Shown here: piece after piece, positions 9,310-18,520 of the stretch
How the letters are laid out: each line of letters starts with the position of its first letter
Position numbering within the stretch: the first letter of the stretch is position 1
NCBI GenBank assembly: GCA_021777055.1
Contig: JAIQZO010000036.1
Span: 124,001 to 188,000 of the forward strand
Length of the DNA: 64,000 bases
Direction: 5' to 3'
DNA from: Candidatus Anammoxibacter sp.
Lineage (GTDB): Bacteria; Planctomycetota; Brocadiia; Brocadiales; Anammoxibacteraceae
Made by a program: the position numbers and the translations under genes
Notes under the pieces: generated by a model
Database searches by the model: none
Seen by the model: only the letters and a program-made list of their open reading frames with translations
What the model was told of the DNA's origin: nothing

Positions 9310-10323
9310 ATGTCAATACTGCAAGAATATAAAGATATAATACAAAATTTTAACAATGCCCGGATTGGTGTAATTGGGGACATAGTTGCGGACATAACTA
9401 TTTCAGGTAGGCCAACAAAGCTTTCACGGGAAGCGCCTGTTATTGTAGTTAAACATGAATCTGAAACAATAGCCCCTGGAGGCGCTGGAAACACAATTAA
9501 CAATATATCTAAGCTTGGGTCCAAAGTTTATCCTGTTTGTATTCTTGGTAACGATGCCCCAGGGAACTACATTTTTGACTATTTTGAAAAAAAACCTAAC
9601 GTTGAGACAAACGGGTTGTTTAGAAATCCATCTGACAATACTACTTCAAAAACCAGAATACTTGCAGGTGACATGCATACAACAAAGCAGCAAGTTATCA
9701 GGATAGACAAAGAACCGGACCACCCCATCCCGGTTGAATTAGAAGAAAGGATTTTAAGGTATATTGAAAAAGTTAATAATGATGTATCCGTCTGGGTAGT
9801 ATCTGATTACGATTATAATATAATGACAAATAATGTCATTAGCCGAATCAAGACGTTTGCAAAAGAAAAAGTAGTTATAGTGGACTCACGGAGACGCCTC
9901 AGAGATTTTAAAGGTGTCACAATTGCGGTCCCGAATGAATCCGAAGCAGAAATGGCTAGCAATACCAGGATTACAGAGACGAATACTATCGTTGATATAG
10001 GAAAAGTTTTGTTGATGGAGATGGAAGTTGAGAAGTTATTGATTACCAGGGGAAACCACGGCATGTTGTTATTTGAAAAGGCAGGCAAGATTACCGATAT
10101 TGATGTTTGTGGTACAAAGGAGGTTACTGATGTAACTGGAGCAGGAGACACAGTTGTATCTATTTTATCTCTTGCATACGCTTCAGGGGCAACTCCTGAT
10201 CAAGCGGCAAGGCTTTCAAATTACGGAGCTGCAGTTGTTGTCATGAAGAGTGGAACTGCAACATTAAAGCGCCATGAACTAATAAATATTATAGAAAAAG
10301 ATTTAGGATGCACACAACAATAA
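9310..10323 (+). CDS. PfkB-family sugar kinase, RfaE/HldE kinase-domain type
   Basis: This 337-residue ribokinase-fold enzyme carries the motifs GVIGDIVADITISGRPTKLSREAPVIVV, GGAGNTINNIS, VSDYDYN, PNESEAE, and the catalytic anion-hole/base segment VTDVTGAGDTVVSILSLAYASG. They match the kinase half of HldE/RfaE (D-glycero-beta-D-manno-heptose-7-phosphate kinase) in ADP-heptose synthesis for LPS. The nucleotidyltransferase half is absent, so it would be the separate HldA/RfaE1 form. A substrate other than heptose phosphate is possible. No clear Shine-Dalgarno sequence precedes the ATG. Confidence 0.8.
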   Translation: MSILQEYKDIIQNFNNARIGVIGDIVADITISGRPTKLSREAPVIVVKHESETIAPGGAGNTINNISKLGSKVYPVCILGNDAPGNYIFDYFEKKPNVETNGLFRNPSDNTTSKTRILAGDMHTTKQQVIRIDKEPDHPIPVELEERILRYIEKVNNDVSVWVVSDYDYNIMTNNVISRIKTFAKEKVVIVDSRRRLRDFKGVTIAVPNESEAEMASNTRITETNTIVDIGKVLLMEMEVEKLLITRGNHGMLLFEKAGKITDIDVCGTKEVTDVTGAGDTVVSILSLAYASGATPDQAARLSNYGAAVVVMKSGTATLKRHELINIIEKDLGCTQQ

Positions 10324-10333
10324 CATCATTATT

Positions 10334-10362
10334 GCCCAAGGCAAGCATAACTCACCCTGGGC
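10334..10362. terminator. Hairpin between convergent genes
   Basis: GCCCAAGG and CCCTGGGC pair with one mismatch around a loop of about 13 nt, between the ends of the sugar kinase (plus) and the monohaem cytochrome (minus). It is probably a bidirectional terminator. Confidence 0.5.
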
Positions 10363-10375
10363 GTTTAAATCCCAT

Positions 10376-10741
10376 TTATTTTGCAAACCCTCTTATCATT
10401 GGGACAAAAGAAGCAACTTCATCTTTAGGGTTATCTACCCCAAGCATATCCAGTAAAGGAACAATACCTTGACTATAACCAGGATTGTCAGGCGCACCGT
10501 CAATCATCTTTTTTATCATTTGCTCGTCAGTCACGCTTTCCTGCCACTTTTTATCAGTAAGATCAGGGACATTGAACTTCTTACCCTGGGTACTACCGTC
10601 ACCATTGGCCCCATGACATAATGCACACACCATTTGATATGCTGATGCCACATCGATTGTTGCATGAGAATCTTTCATATTCCCAAGAAAGGCGAAAGAC
10701 AAAATAGCCAAACAACCTAATCTAAAAACCAGTTTCTTCAT
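10376..10741 (-). CDS. Small monohaem class I cytochrome c
   Basis: This 121-residue protein begins MKKLVFRLGCLAILSFAFLG, a Sec signal peptide. One haem site lies in MVCALCHGANGDGSTQGKKFNVPDLTDKKW, the class I cytochrome c layout; the distal methionine may be among the MIDGAPDN, MLGVDN or MIRG positions. Mature size is about 95 residues. It is the last gene of the minus-strand cytochrome locus and may be a soluble periplasmic electron shuttle. Confidence 0.85.
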   Translation of the reverse strand: MKKLVFRLGCLAILSFAFLGNMKDSHATIDVASAYQMVCALCHGANGDGSTQGKKFNVPDLTDKKWQESVTDEQMIKKMIDGAPDNPGYSQGIVPLLDMLGVDNPKDEVASFVPMIRGFAK

Positions 10742-10862
10742 ATAACCATATCTCCAAAAAATTAACAGATTTATTATAAACAGCTAGAACACCGTCTCCG
10801 TAGAACCTAAAAAAAACATTTAACTGTAAATGCAAATTAGTTGAGCCCCTATGAGACAAACA

Positions 10863-11114
10863 TCACCGTCCCCCACTTCTTTTAAAGGCCATAATTATCC
10901 CTGATATCGCCATAAAAAGCAAACCCATTGCTAAAATAACACCTACATATGAGGTCACTATCTCCCAATTATGAACTCCAATAAAAAGATCTTTGGTCCC
11001 TTTTCCATATACGCCTGCCTTCCTCCAAAGCAAACATATACCCGTTATTACAGTAATTATAAAAAATGGCGAAAAACATAAGCCTATTATGCGATGAACT
11101 CTTCTAAGACGCAT
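10863..11114 (-). CDS. Small membrane protein, PepSY-associated-helix type
   Basis: I take the ATG at 11114 (MRLRRVHRIIGLCFSPFF) rather than the upstream start, giving 83 residues. Two hydrophobic helices, about 8-30 and 50-75, flank a short loop. 'RRxHRIIGLxxxPFFxITxxTGxxLLW' resembles the first helix of PepSY-associated membrane proteins, where the histidine can bind haem b. It lies between two cytochrome genes, so a quinone- or haem-linked membrane role is possible, but this is inference. Confidence 0.6.
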   Translation of the reverse strand: MRLRRVHRIIGLCFSPFFIITVITGICLLWRKAGVYGKGTKDLFIGVHNWEIVTSYVGVILAMGLLFMAISGIIMAFKRSGGR

Positions 11115-11204
11115 AGTATACGTCCTCTTTTTATACTCTTTATTTCCAAAAAAGTAAAATATGAAAATATAAACCAAACTCTAGGACATTTATAAAACAA
11201 CATA

Positions 11205-11402
11205 AAGCGGTAAAGCCGCAACCAAAAAAAGGTGTATTGGAGTAATGGAGGTTTAAAGTAATGTGAAAAACAAAAGAAAAACTACGACGTCAGCACTCTA
11301 ATTCACCAAAATTCCATTAAGCCTGCTTTCCCATAAACTTAATCCTTTTAGATATTAAATTTCTTTCTAAAAAGAAGTTTCAACAGGGTAATCCTATAAT
11401 AT
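11205..11402 (-). repeat. Dispersed repeat copy (partial, reverse orientation)
   Basis: The segment begins with the hairpin GCGGTAAAGCCGC followed by AACCAAAA and ends with TTTCTTTCTAAAAAGAAG and CAACAGGGTAA, the same two ends as the copies at 34147-34668. The middle is strongly diverged. It fills the gap between the small membrane protein and the 15-haem cytochrome. Confidence 0.5.
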
Positions 11403-11448
11403 AACAATTATACAATTTAGTAATAGATTAACGGAAAAATCTTACTTT

Positions 11449-13188
11449 CTATGAGTAGTGACACATGACACAGACACTTATCTGCACGTCTTTTTTTAGC
11501 TGGACATCTTTATGTCCCTTTATGTTATGACATTTCACACAACGCATCATAATAGCATGGCTGACGTGAGACATATCTTTCCCAAAAGCATTAACTTTAA
11601 TAGGTATGGCTTGCCTGCCAACTTTAGTGTGACAAAGGGTACTGCAATAATTGCCAGAGACTAACGGCAGGCTTGACATCTTAGGAAGTTTTGCATTTAA
11701 CTTCTTTCCAATTTCAGAAAGGAGGGCATCTTCCTGACGAATAATCCATGATGCCAGATAAATATTATGTTCACCATGTGCCGTCTTCAGAAAATTGTAC
11801 CACAACACGACCTTATCCATCTTTTCTACAATTTCCTGCAGTTCTCCCTGCGACAGAGAACTCTTTTTAAAGAGATCGTACACGGCATCAATCTTTTCAT
11901 TTAATCTATCTAAAGTCCTCTTTAACTCAACCTTTGTATCTTTCCAGATATCATTGAATTCCTCACCGTGACATTTTACACAAGATTTGCCAGAAGTGAT
12001 ATAGGTAGTTCCATTAAATACACCGTTATCATTACCCATCTTCTCATTATCATGACATCCAATACAATCAACATGGGCACTGTACATAGGGCTAGGTATT
12101 TCCTCCATTCCAAGATGCCCAACTTTTCCTGTATATATGGCAAGCGGTCCCTTATGCTTTCTCTGATGGCAGTTTAGGCATGTGACTGACGGTTTATACT
12201 CTTCAGTTCTTGTCTTCTCAGTTGAAGCAGTCAATTCTACCTTTTTGGATTTTCCGTTTTGTCTATTTCTGAATCCGTGCCGAATCTCCTGATGACAGTG
12301 AAAACATGCAACGTTATGCCTTGTTACATGGTTTTCATGAAGAGACTTAACATCTTTAATCTGAGTAAGTTTTTCTGGCTGATTATGACAGGTAAAACAC
12401 CTATCATGGGGCGCTAGTCCATCTCCTTGTACCACATCAATATGACAGTTTTCACATGAAATCCCCCTTTTCACAACAAGCTCTTTATGCTTATAAGCTA
12501 TTTTATCAATGACAAAAGGTTGTTCTGGGAGTCGATGGCAACCCAAGCAACCTCCAAGAGTTTGTACATCTCTACCGATACTATAGTTCTTAAAATGACA
12601 TAGGTAACAAGAATCATAGGTAACTTCAACATGTCTGCCCACTACTATCTGGGAATGACATGTTGTACATTTAAGCTCTCGCCCCTTTTTCTCCTTCATA
12701 ATATGTTCTGCATGATCAAAAAAGACCCCTTTTTCTGAAATAACACGCCCCTTAAGAAGACGAGTAGAGTGACATCCTGAACGAAGACAGGAAGCATCCT
12801 CTATTTCTGCATATGGTTTAGATGAATAAGTTTTTGTAACATATTTAACAACTTGGGAAAGAGCCTGAAACTTCTTCCACAAAATGGTCTCAGGTTCACC
12901 TGGCGAATAATGACACTCGACACAGGTCACATGACTATGCTTTGATTCCTTCCACGCATTGTAATAAGGCTCCATAATATGACATGAGTTACAGAAAGAA
13001 GGGCTAGCAGAATACTTTGCAACACCTAGGAATGAACAAAAAGATAAACAGATGAGAGAAAAGATAATAATAAAAAACCGTGGAGTGAGACAAGCACTCC
13101 ATTTGGGGGTAGACAACGCATCAATGCCAAAAAAACATAATACTTTTCTCCACCATGTCCTTTCTTTTTCACTCTTATTATTATTCAT
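11449..13188 (-). CDS. NapC/NirT-like membrane cytochrome with 15 candidate haem motifs
   Basis: The ATG at 13188 follows a possible TTG. The product has about 579 residues. One membrane anchor at about 38-60 (FFIIIFSLICLSFCSFLG) is followed by SFCNSCHIMEPYYNAWKESKHSHVTCVECHYSPGE, the quinol-oxidising NapC/NirT signature. There are thirteen CxxCH motifs, one CX4CH (CLRSGCH, near 138) and one CX3CH (CSTLCH, near 518), up to fifteen haems. A helical stretch at about 415-490 separates the last haems. I infer an inner-membrane quinol dehydrogenase that feeds the outer-membrane conduit encoded upstream, as CymA or ImcH do elsewhere. The very high haem number is unusual for the family. Confidence 0.85.
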   Translation of the reverse strand: MNNNKSEKERTWWRKVLCFFGIDALSTPKWSACLTPRFFIIIFSLICLSFCSFLGVAKYSASPSFCNSCHIMEPYYNAWKESKHSHVTCVECHYSPGEPETILWKKFQALSQVVKYVTKTYSSKPYAEIEDASCLRSGCHSTRLLKGRVISEKGVFFDHAEHIMKEKKGRELKCTTCHSQIVVGRHVEVTYDSCYLCHFKNYSIGRDVQTLGGCLGCHRLPEQPFVIDKIAYKHKELVVKRGISCENCHIDVVQGDGLAPHDRCFTCHNQPEKLTQIKDVKSLHENHVTRHNVACFHCHQEIRHGFRNRQNGKSKKVELTASTEKTRTEEYKPSVTCLNCHQRKHKGPLAIYTGKVGHLGMEEIPSPMYSAHVDCIGCHDNEKMGNDNGVFNGTTYITSGKSCVKCHGEEFNDIWKDTKVELKRTLDRLNEKIDAVYDLFKKSSLSQGELQEIVEKMDKVVLWYNFLKTAHGEHNIYLASWIIRQEDALLSEIGKKLNAKLPKMSSLPLVSGNYCSTLCHTKVGRQAIPIKVNAFGKDMSHVSHAIMMRCVKCHNIKGHKDVQLKKDVQISVCVMCHYS

Positions 13189-13212
13189 CAAACTTGCTCA
13201 TCTAAAATTTTA

Positions 13213-13986
13213 TCAAACTTCAAAATCTGATGTCTCCACTTTTGTTAATATATGCGTTTTTTTATCAACCATCATATGGCTACACCAAATAATAATATTG
13301 CTATGCACAGTTGTATCTAGGGTAGGGAAAGTAACACTATCCAACTCTATTGCAGTATCATTATGACAAACTTCACAAGTAATTACCGTACCTATAGGAG
13401 CAGCATTGTCAACTACGCCGGAAGGGGTTCCGTCATCACCTAGAAAATCAAGAATACCGGAAACGCTATGGCATCTTGAACAGGAAGTGGGAATCTCGCC
13501 ATCTTCATTCCAGAGAGTAAACCCCTCTGCAGTTTCATCAGCATGTGCGGACGATTCCCAATCATTTTGGAATGGGATAAATGTATCTTCCTCCGGTGTA
13601 GAACCTTTACCTGATTGAAATGTTACTCGAGTCCTATTTTTCGACCCTTCCCCCAGATTAATTGTCAAGGAAGAAGGGATAAAGAAATGGCCCTCTTTAT
13701 CTGGTGTAATGGTATAACTCCCAGCCTCGAATCCGGAAAACTTAACCCTTCCATTAGATTTTGTAACATCGTCAACTGGAGCATCTATAAAATTAGGGCT
13801 TGTAATGTCAACAGAAACGTTTCTGCTTGAATCACTTTCTCCGTTTACCTTTACTAATATATTAAATGTATTCAAGCGTTGCGCATTCAATATATCTACA
13901 GAAACTACTATAAAGAATAAGGCAAATGCAAGAATGACCAGAAATCTAGCCCTGTTATCTCTTTTTACATCTTTCTTGATAAACAT
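13213..13986 (-). CDS. Exported dihaem protein with carboxypeptidase-regulatory-like domain, probably truncated
   Basis: This 257-residue protein has a signal anchor at about 15-36. A beta-sandwich (CnaB or carboxypeptidase-regulatory-like) spans about 42-125 (VKVNGES to RVTFQSGKG), then SAHADETAEGFTLWNEDGEIPTSCSRCHSVSG and TCEVCHNDTAIELDSVTFP give two haem sites. Related multihaem proteins, as I recall them, continue after SVTFP with more CxxCH motifs. Here the frame ends in an unrelated-looking tail (WCSHMMVDKKTHILTK) only 24 bp before the next gene. I infer a truncated or fused gene. Confidence 0.6.
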   Translation of the reverse strand: MFIKKDVKRDNRARFLVILAFALFFIVVSVDILNAQRLNTFNILVKVNGESDSSRNVSVDITSPNFIDAPVDDVTKSNGRVKFSGFEAGSYTITPDKEGHFFIPSSLTINLGEGSKNRTRVTFQSGKGSTPEEDTFIPFQNDWESSAHADETAEGFTLWNEDGEIPTSCSRCHSVSGILDFLGDDGTPSGVVDNAAPIGTVITCEVCHNDTAIELDSVTFPTLDTTVHSNIIIWCSHMMVDKKTHILTKVETSDFEV

Positions 13987-14193
13987 TTTGACATCCTTCT
14001 CCTTTCCATAAACATGCGTTTTATGTCAGAGACTTGCAAATCATTTATGACTGCGTTTATTTACTGCCTCACTTCTGAAGACCTCAAAAGAGTAACCATA
14101 GCAATAGTGAGAATTTCCGACTCATAGTCTTAGGAAAATTGGTTAAATTAAGAGATTTCAAATGCAAAAATTTTCCCACCGTCTGATTTATAT

Positions 14194-14838
14194 TTATTTT
14201 TTTAGCGATTTAAAATAGGCAAAAAGATGAGCCATCTCGTTTCCTTTCAGCTTGGGCCACAACATTTTCTGCATCTCCGCAGACCGACTCATATATGGAG
14301 CATGTTTAATCATCAGTCCGGCAAATTCGCCATCACTCTTAACACTATTTACAACATTGGCAATGTCAGGCCCTAACTCACCACCTTCGCCTTTAGCAGC
14401 ATGGCACAGTTTACATCCCAAATACTGGAAGAAAAAAGACCCAGTGTCCTCTTCTCCGGGAAATGCTATGGCTCCACCCTTATTCTCTGCTACAGAGTGT
14501 ATATACTCAAAAACATATGCAATCTCTTCACCTTCAAAATCCGGATAGGCTATCTTCTTTTCATCGTATGTCTTTATCATGCCCGGAACGTGGTTCCACA
14601 TTATTGCAGCCCAGAGAATAGGCGACTCTATGCTCTCCCATTTTGACAGGTCAGGCCCAGAATTACCACCCTCTCCTTTTATAGAGTGGCAATACGAACA
14701 ATTCTTTGCTTGAAAAAGCCCTTTTCCTGCCTCAATGCGCTCTTCCATACTTACCGGAGTCTTTGCGTTCAATAATGATGAAATACAGAGAATAAAAATA
14801 AATGATAATGAAACGACAAAAAATTTACGTAACTTCAT
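14194..14838 (-). CDS. Dihaem cytochrome c with two class I domains
   Basis: I choose the ATG at 14838, nine bases after AAGGG, over one three codons upstream; the product has about 214 residues. A signal peptide (KFFVVSLSFIFILCISSLLNA) precedes two repeated class I domains: FQAKNCSYCHSIKGEGGNSGPDLSKW at about 45-70 and FQYLGCKLCHAAKGEGGELGPDIANV at about 140-165. Each repeat has a candidate methionine ligand (MIKTYDEKK and MSRSAEMQKMLWP). It is a likely periplasmic electron carrier between the membrane cytochrome and the octahaem or conduit proteins of the same locus. Confidence 0.85.
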   Translation of the reverse strand: MKLRKFFVVSLSFIFILCISSLLNAKTPVSMEERIEAGKGLFQAKNCSYCHSIKGEGGNSGPDLSKWESIESPILWAAIMWNHVPGMIKTYDEKKIAYPDFEGEEIAYVFEYIHSVAENKGGAIAFPGEEDTGSFFFQYLGCKLCHAAKGEGGELGPDIANVVNSVKSDGEFAGLMIKHAPYMSRSAEMQKMLWPKLKGNEMAHLFAYFKSLKK

Positions 14839-14989
14839 TTTTAGCATCCCTTCTTTTTATCTTTCTTAAGACAAGCAAATCTTAAGCTCAAGTTACCATT
14901 AAAATAAAAAAAATGTTGACCATTGACGTAAGCCCTGACCTCAAACCGGAACTTAACGTCAGACTACATTCAAAAACAATCTACGCAAC

Positions 14990-16810
14990 TTATTCCACTA
15001 CCCTAGATTCCCATGCGGTAAACCGTGCAACACCAAAATCTTCGTCAGGATGGCAGCTAAAGCAGGCGTTCATAATAACAGAAGACGCATCGTTTTCTAT
15101 ACCGTCATCACTATTCTTTTCTGCCATGGCAAGGCTTATCGCTGGCTTTATTATGTCAAAGACATGGGAATGTATATCTGTAAACACAGCGGTCTTTGCA
15201 GTCTTTGGCATATGGCATCCGGAACAGCGGCTAGCCTTTGAATCCTCAGGGTCCCATGTATGCTTAGTGTGTACGTTTAAAAACTCACCTTCATCATTTG
15301 CCACAAGTCCCATCTCCTCTTTGTCAGGATGACATTGCAAACAAAGGCTGTTGTCATCATTATTCAACCGCAACTGGGCCTCTATCTCATTACTGTGCGG
15401 AGAATGACAATCAAAACACATCAAGCCGGCTTCTACAAAATGGTGACTTTTGGAATAATCTATAACTTGTTGATGGTGTTTCTTTGAATGATTATTTATA
15501 GATGCAGCATCGCCAAAACCATCAACATCATTATCATTCCAAAACCCTGGTGTAGCACTACCATCAAGTTTTGTTAAAGAAACAAAGTTGTCTAAATCCT
15601 TGCCAGCATCATATGAAACAATCTCTTCAACATCAACAATGGCAGCATATCCGGTCTCAAAGTTTGCCCCGTTATCACCTGGTTTACTCACAACCCTAGT
15701 GTGGCACTGTCCACAGGTCTGGCTGGCAGCCTCAACAGTCATAAATGCCGGGTTTATTATATTGTTACCATTTCCACCACCGGAACTTGCATGTATGGAA
15801 CCGGGTCCATGACACTCTTCACACCCAATTCCAATCTCTTTTGATGATGAAATAAATTCATTGCTAACTTTATCAATCTTTAATCCCGTTGCATGACACC
15901 CCTCACAATTCTGTTCATATGAATGTTTATCAACATCCGGTGTCCTTAATGTTCCATCTTCGTTATACCACCTCTCTGGATGGTAAGATACCCATGCATC
16001 ATCAGGATTCTCAGGATCAACATTGCGGTTATTATACTGCACCGGCAGGAGATAATGGCTGTTATCTATTTTTACATGAAACCTCTGTTTCCCTTTTACA
16101 GCAACACCACCATGTGTCCTTGCAACCTCATGTGTTACAAAAACAGATTCATCATTCAGATCAAACACCGTGACTTCAAACTCCTCCCCTGATCTAAATG
16201 CTCTGAACTTAACCTTTCCATCACCAGTAAACCGAATTGTATTATCGAATGGTGCAACAACAGTAGATATAGATGGAGTTAAATGTGTTTTTGCATGTGC
16301 CGTCTCTATCCATGCACTATGTTTACCACCATGACAGGATTGACATGCTGCGCTACCAACATATGAAGCACCATCCGGAATGTTTGCTGAAAGCTCCATA
16401 TCCGCAATTGCAGCTTTCCTCGCAAAGACATTAACATTGAATTTATCGCTGCTTAAAAGATTATCATCCTCTTGCGGAACCACAGTAACTTTGTATCTAC
16501 CAACAGGAACACGTCTAATCTTAAATCTTCCATCTGAATTGGTCTGCACGGATTTGATTTCCGTGGCATCATCACTACCCACCCCTAACATAGATTCAAC
16601 AAGTACCGTTGCATTAGCAACAGGTTCTCCCTTTCTATCAATTATTGTACCGATTATCCTTCCTTTACCTGAAAACAACCCCTCCTTCATAACAAAGTCA
16701 GAAAAAAGTCTTCCTCTCTTTAAATTCTCTCCAGAAAGAGATTCATTATATGATACACTAAACACCAAAAAAGAAAGAGCAAGCAGTAGACCTATAGTTT
16801 TTTTATACAT
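14990..16810 (-). CDS. Octahaem cytochrome c with N-terminal beta-sandwich domain
   Basis: The start is ATG 16810, set by an exceptionally strong GGAGGAGAGG three bases upstream; about 606 residues. A signal peptide (MYKKTIGLLLALSFLVFSVS) precedes a carboxypeptidase-regulatory-like domain at about 45-120 (GTIIDRKGEPVANATVLVES, RFKIRRVPVGRYKVTV). Eight CxxCH motifs follow: CQSCH, CEGCH, CEECH, CGQCH, CFDCH, CLQCH, CSGCH and CFSCH. ACQSCHGGKHSAWIETAHAKTH and MCFDCHSPHS recall cytochrome c554-type and doubled-CXXCH families. It is probably periplasmic or surface-exposed. An enzymatic role cannot be excluded; I see no lysine-ligated CxxCK. Confidence 0.88.
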   Translation of the reverse strand: MYKKTIGLLLALSFLVFSVSYNESLSGENLKRGRLFSDFVMKEGLFSGKGRIIGTIIDRKGEPVANATVLVESMLGVGSDDATEIKSVQTNSDGRFKIRRVPVGRYKVTVVPQEDDNLLSSDKFNVNVFARKAAIADMELSANIPDGASYVGSAACQSCHGGKHSAWIETAHAKTHLTPSISTVVAPFDNTIRFTGDGKVKFRAFRSGEEFEVTVFDLNDESVFVTHEVARTHGGVAVKGKQRFHVKIDNSHYLLPVQYNNRNVDPENPDDAWVSYHPERWYNEDGTLRTPDVDKHSYEQNCEGCHATGLKIDKVSNEFISSSKEIGIGCEECHGPGSIHASSGGGNGNNIINPAFMTVEAASQTCGQCHTRVVSKPGDNGANFETGYAAIVDVEEIVSYDAGKDLDNFVSLTKLDGSATPGFWNDNDVDGFGDAASINNHSKKHHQQVIDYSKSHHFVEAGLMCFDCHSPHSNEIEAQLRLNNDDNSLCLQCHPDKEEMGLVANDEGEFLNVHTKHTWDPEDSKASRCSGCHMPKTAKTAVFTDIHSHVFDIIKPAISLAMAEKNSDDGIENDASSVIMNACFSCHPDEDFGVARFTAWESRVVE

Positions 16811-17153
16811 TTTCCTCTCCTCCATTATTAAAAAGTTATAATTCAATTCATACTAAGTTGTAAAAATAGTGCCTTTAAAGTCCATTCACTGCCTATTTCA
16901 CTACAAATTAATTATAACATCGATTTGCAAAAAAAACCGGCCTATTTGAGTTATTTTTACTTCATAAATCAAGTTCCGAACCACTTATGGAATATCAATG
17001 ATTTACCTCCAGTTAGTACATAAAGGAAGTAAATAGACATTATAAATATCCATGAATATAGCCTACAAAACCTACGAAGTATTGGTAAAAAGAGTTTAAC
17101 AGACAGAAAATCGTTTTTGGGAAAAAGAGAGAAAGAAAAGATACGGGAAACGC
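16811..17153 (-). other. Intergenic, no gene seen
   Basis: About 340 bp lie between the 17-haem and octahaem genes. It is AT-rich, with no coding frame that I can support. Probably a promoter or processing region within the cytochrome locus. Confidence 0.35.
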
Positions 17154-18467
17154 CTATGGCTTATGACATATCATGCAACTCAATCCATTATCTACATGAT
17201 CAAGATTAGGACCACCGCTAGTATGACATGTCCTGCAGGACAAAGAGCGTCTATGGGCCAGATCATTTGGACGTGGAGGCGCATCAGAGAAATGACTTGA
17301 CGGTCTGCCATGACACTCATTACACCTGGGTGTAGTTGAAATTGGGAGATGACACCGAACACAATGGTTATGTTTTGGAGAACCCCAACGAGCAGTATGT
17401 GATGCAGGGGCAGTATCCATATGACTTGGCGTGCCCTTGTGGCAAACGCTGCATGTGGCATTTTCAATATGGCAATTGGCACAATGTTTATTAACCGGAT
17501 TTCCCCACCCAGCGGTGTGAGAACCCGGGGGACCTTCAAAATGGCTCGGTGTAGACTTATGACATACAATACAGTTTGTTGAACCAATGGGTAGATGACA
17601 TGATTTACAATGTTGGTTGTTTGGGTTTCCCCATCTGGCAGTCAAGTGATTCCGCGGTTTAGTGCCTTCATGACACCGGACACAAAAATCTGTCTTATGG
17701 CATGTAGTACACCTATTCCTGTCTATACCCGCAGTAATACCATGCCCAATTAATCTCCATTGATTATTGTGATCATCAGGAGGGCGATCCTGGTGGCAGT
17801 CTATACAGTGGGAGCTGGAATGACATTGGTAACAGCTTGGATTATCCACCTGAAAATTATCATGATGTATCGCTTCATCTCTAACCAGCTGTCCATGCAT
17901 CTTAATAAAATTACCCTTTTTATGCTCCGCCGGAGCAACGTCATACCTTATCTCTTTATGACATGTATCGCACTTCTCGGGGGTATTCCATTTTTCATGA
18001 CACGAAAAGCAGGTTGCCTTTACAGGAATATGTTTTGCTGTAACCACCGTACTTTCCGCAACATTCCAATGGCAATCCTTACACCGCACACCAACACTTA
18101 AATGCAACCGATGGGACATCTTTACCTCTGTATATTTCGCCCTGTCAGGTAAATGTGTCTTTTGCCAGGTTTTAAGATTATATATTTCAGCTATGGGTTG
18201 ATTATCATAAACAGTTTTATGACAAAACCCACAAAGCATCTCATTGGGCATTCCAGCTTGATCTTTCTTTGACGCAAGAAGATGGCAGTTCTCACACTTT
18301 ATTCCACCTTCGGTATGTACTCTATGAACAAAGCCCGTGGTCTTTTTTCCAGCCGGTTTCCCCCCATCCTTATTTTTAGACCCGATGGAACATCCTACAC
18401 CCCATATGATCAATATTATCAAAATCGAAAACATCCAATATCTATTTTTTATAATCAGGTTTATCAC
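17154..18467 (-). CDS. 17-haem c-type cytochrome lipoprotein
   Basis: At 437 residues it has seventeen CxxCH motifs, one per about 25 residues. The N-terminus has a hydrophobic run and a lipobox-like LIIWGVGC with the lipid-accepting cysteine at about 26, so it is likely anchored to a membrane. A module recurs three times at about 275-395: HxxRWGNPxNxHCxxCHLPI then CxxCHKxTPSHF, separated by about 40 residues. It lies 53 bp downstream of a predicted outer-membrane beta-barrel gene. I infer it is the multihaem wire partner of that porin, like OmcB/MtrC or MtrA-type components. Confidence 0.88.
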   Translation of the reverse strand: MINLIIKNRYWMFSILIILIIWGVGCSIGSKNKDGGKPAGKKTTGFVHRVHTEGGIKCENCHLLASKKDQAGMPNEMLCGFCHKTVYDNQPIAEIYNLKTWQKTHLPDRAKYTEVKMSHRLHLSVGVRCKDCHWNVAESTVVTAKHIPVKATCFSCHEKWNTPEKCDTCHKEIRYDVAPAEHKKGNFIKMHGQLVRDEAIHHDNFQVDNPSCYQCHSSSHCIDCHQDRPPDDHNNQWRLIGHGITAGIDRNRCTTCHKTDFCVRCHEGTKPRNHLTARWGNPNNQHCKSCHLPIGSTNCIVCHKSTPSHFEGPPGSHTAGWGNPVNKHCANCHIENATCSVCHKGTPSHMDTAPASHTARWGSPKHNHCVRCHLPISTTPRCNECHGRPSSHFSDAPPRPNDLAHRRSLSCRTCHTSGGPNLDHVDNGLSCMICHKP

Positions 18468-18520
18468 TTCTTTGGAACATTAATGTTTTAAATATTATTA
18501 GAAAATCAATTATAAGTCTT

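Noticed and set aside
11205..11402. Transcription terminator only, from the GCGGTAAAGCCGC hairpin
   Set aside because: The same hairpin with the same flanks recurs at many places in both directions, so I treat it as the end of a dispersed repeat, although it may also terminate transcripts.
16380..16841. Plus-strand ORF of 153 codons
   Set aside because: It lies fully inside the octahaem cytochrome gene on the other strand, whose haem motifs and ribosome site are clear.
17192..17587. Second minus-strand frame of 131 codons
   Set aside because: It is an alternative frame of the 17-haem gene, lacks CxxCH and has no start signal.
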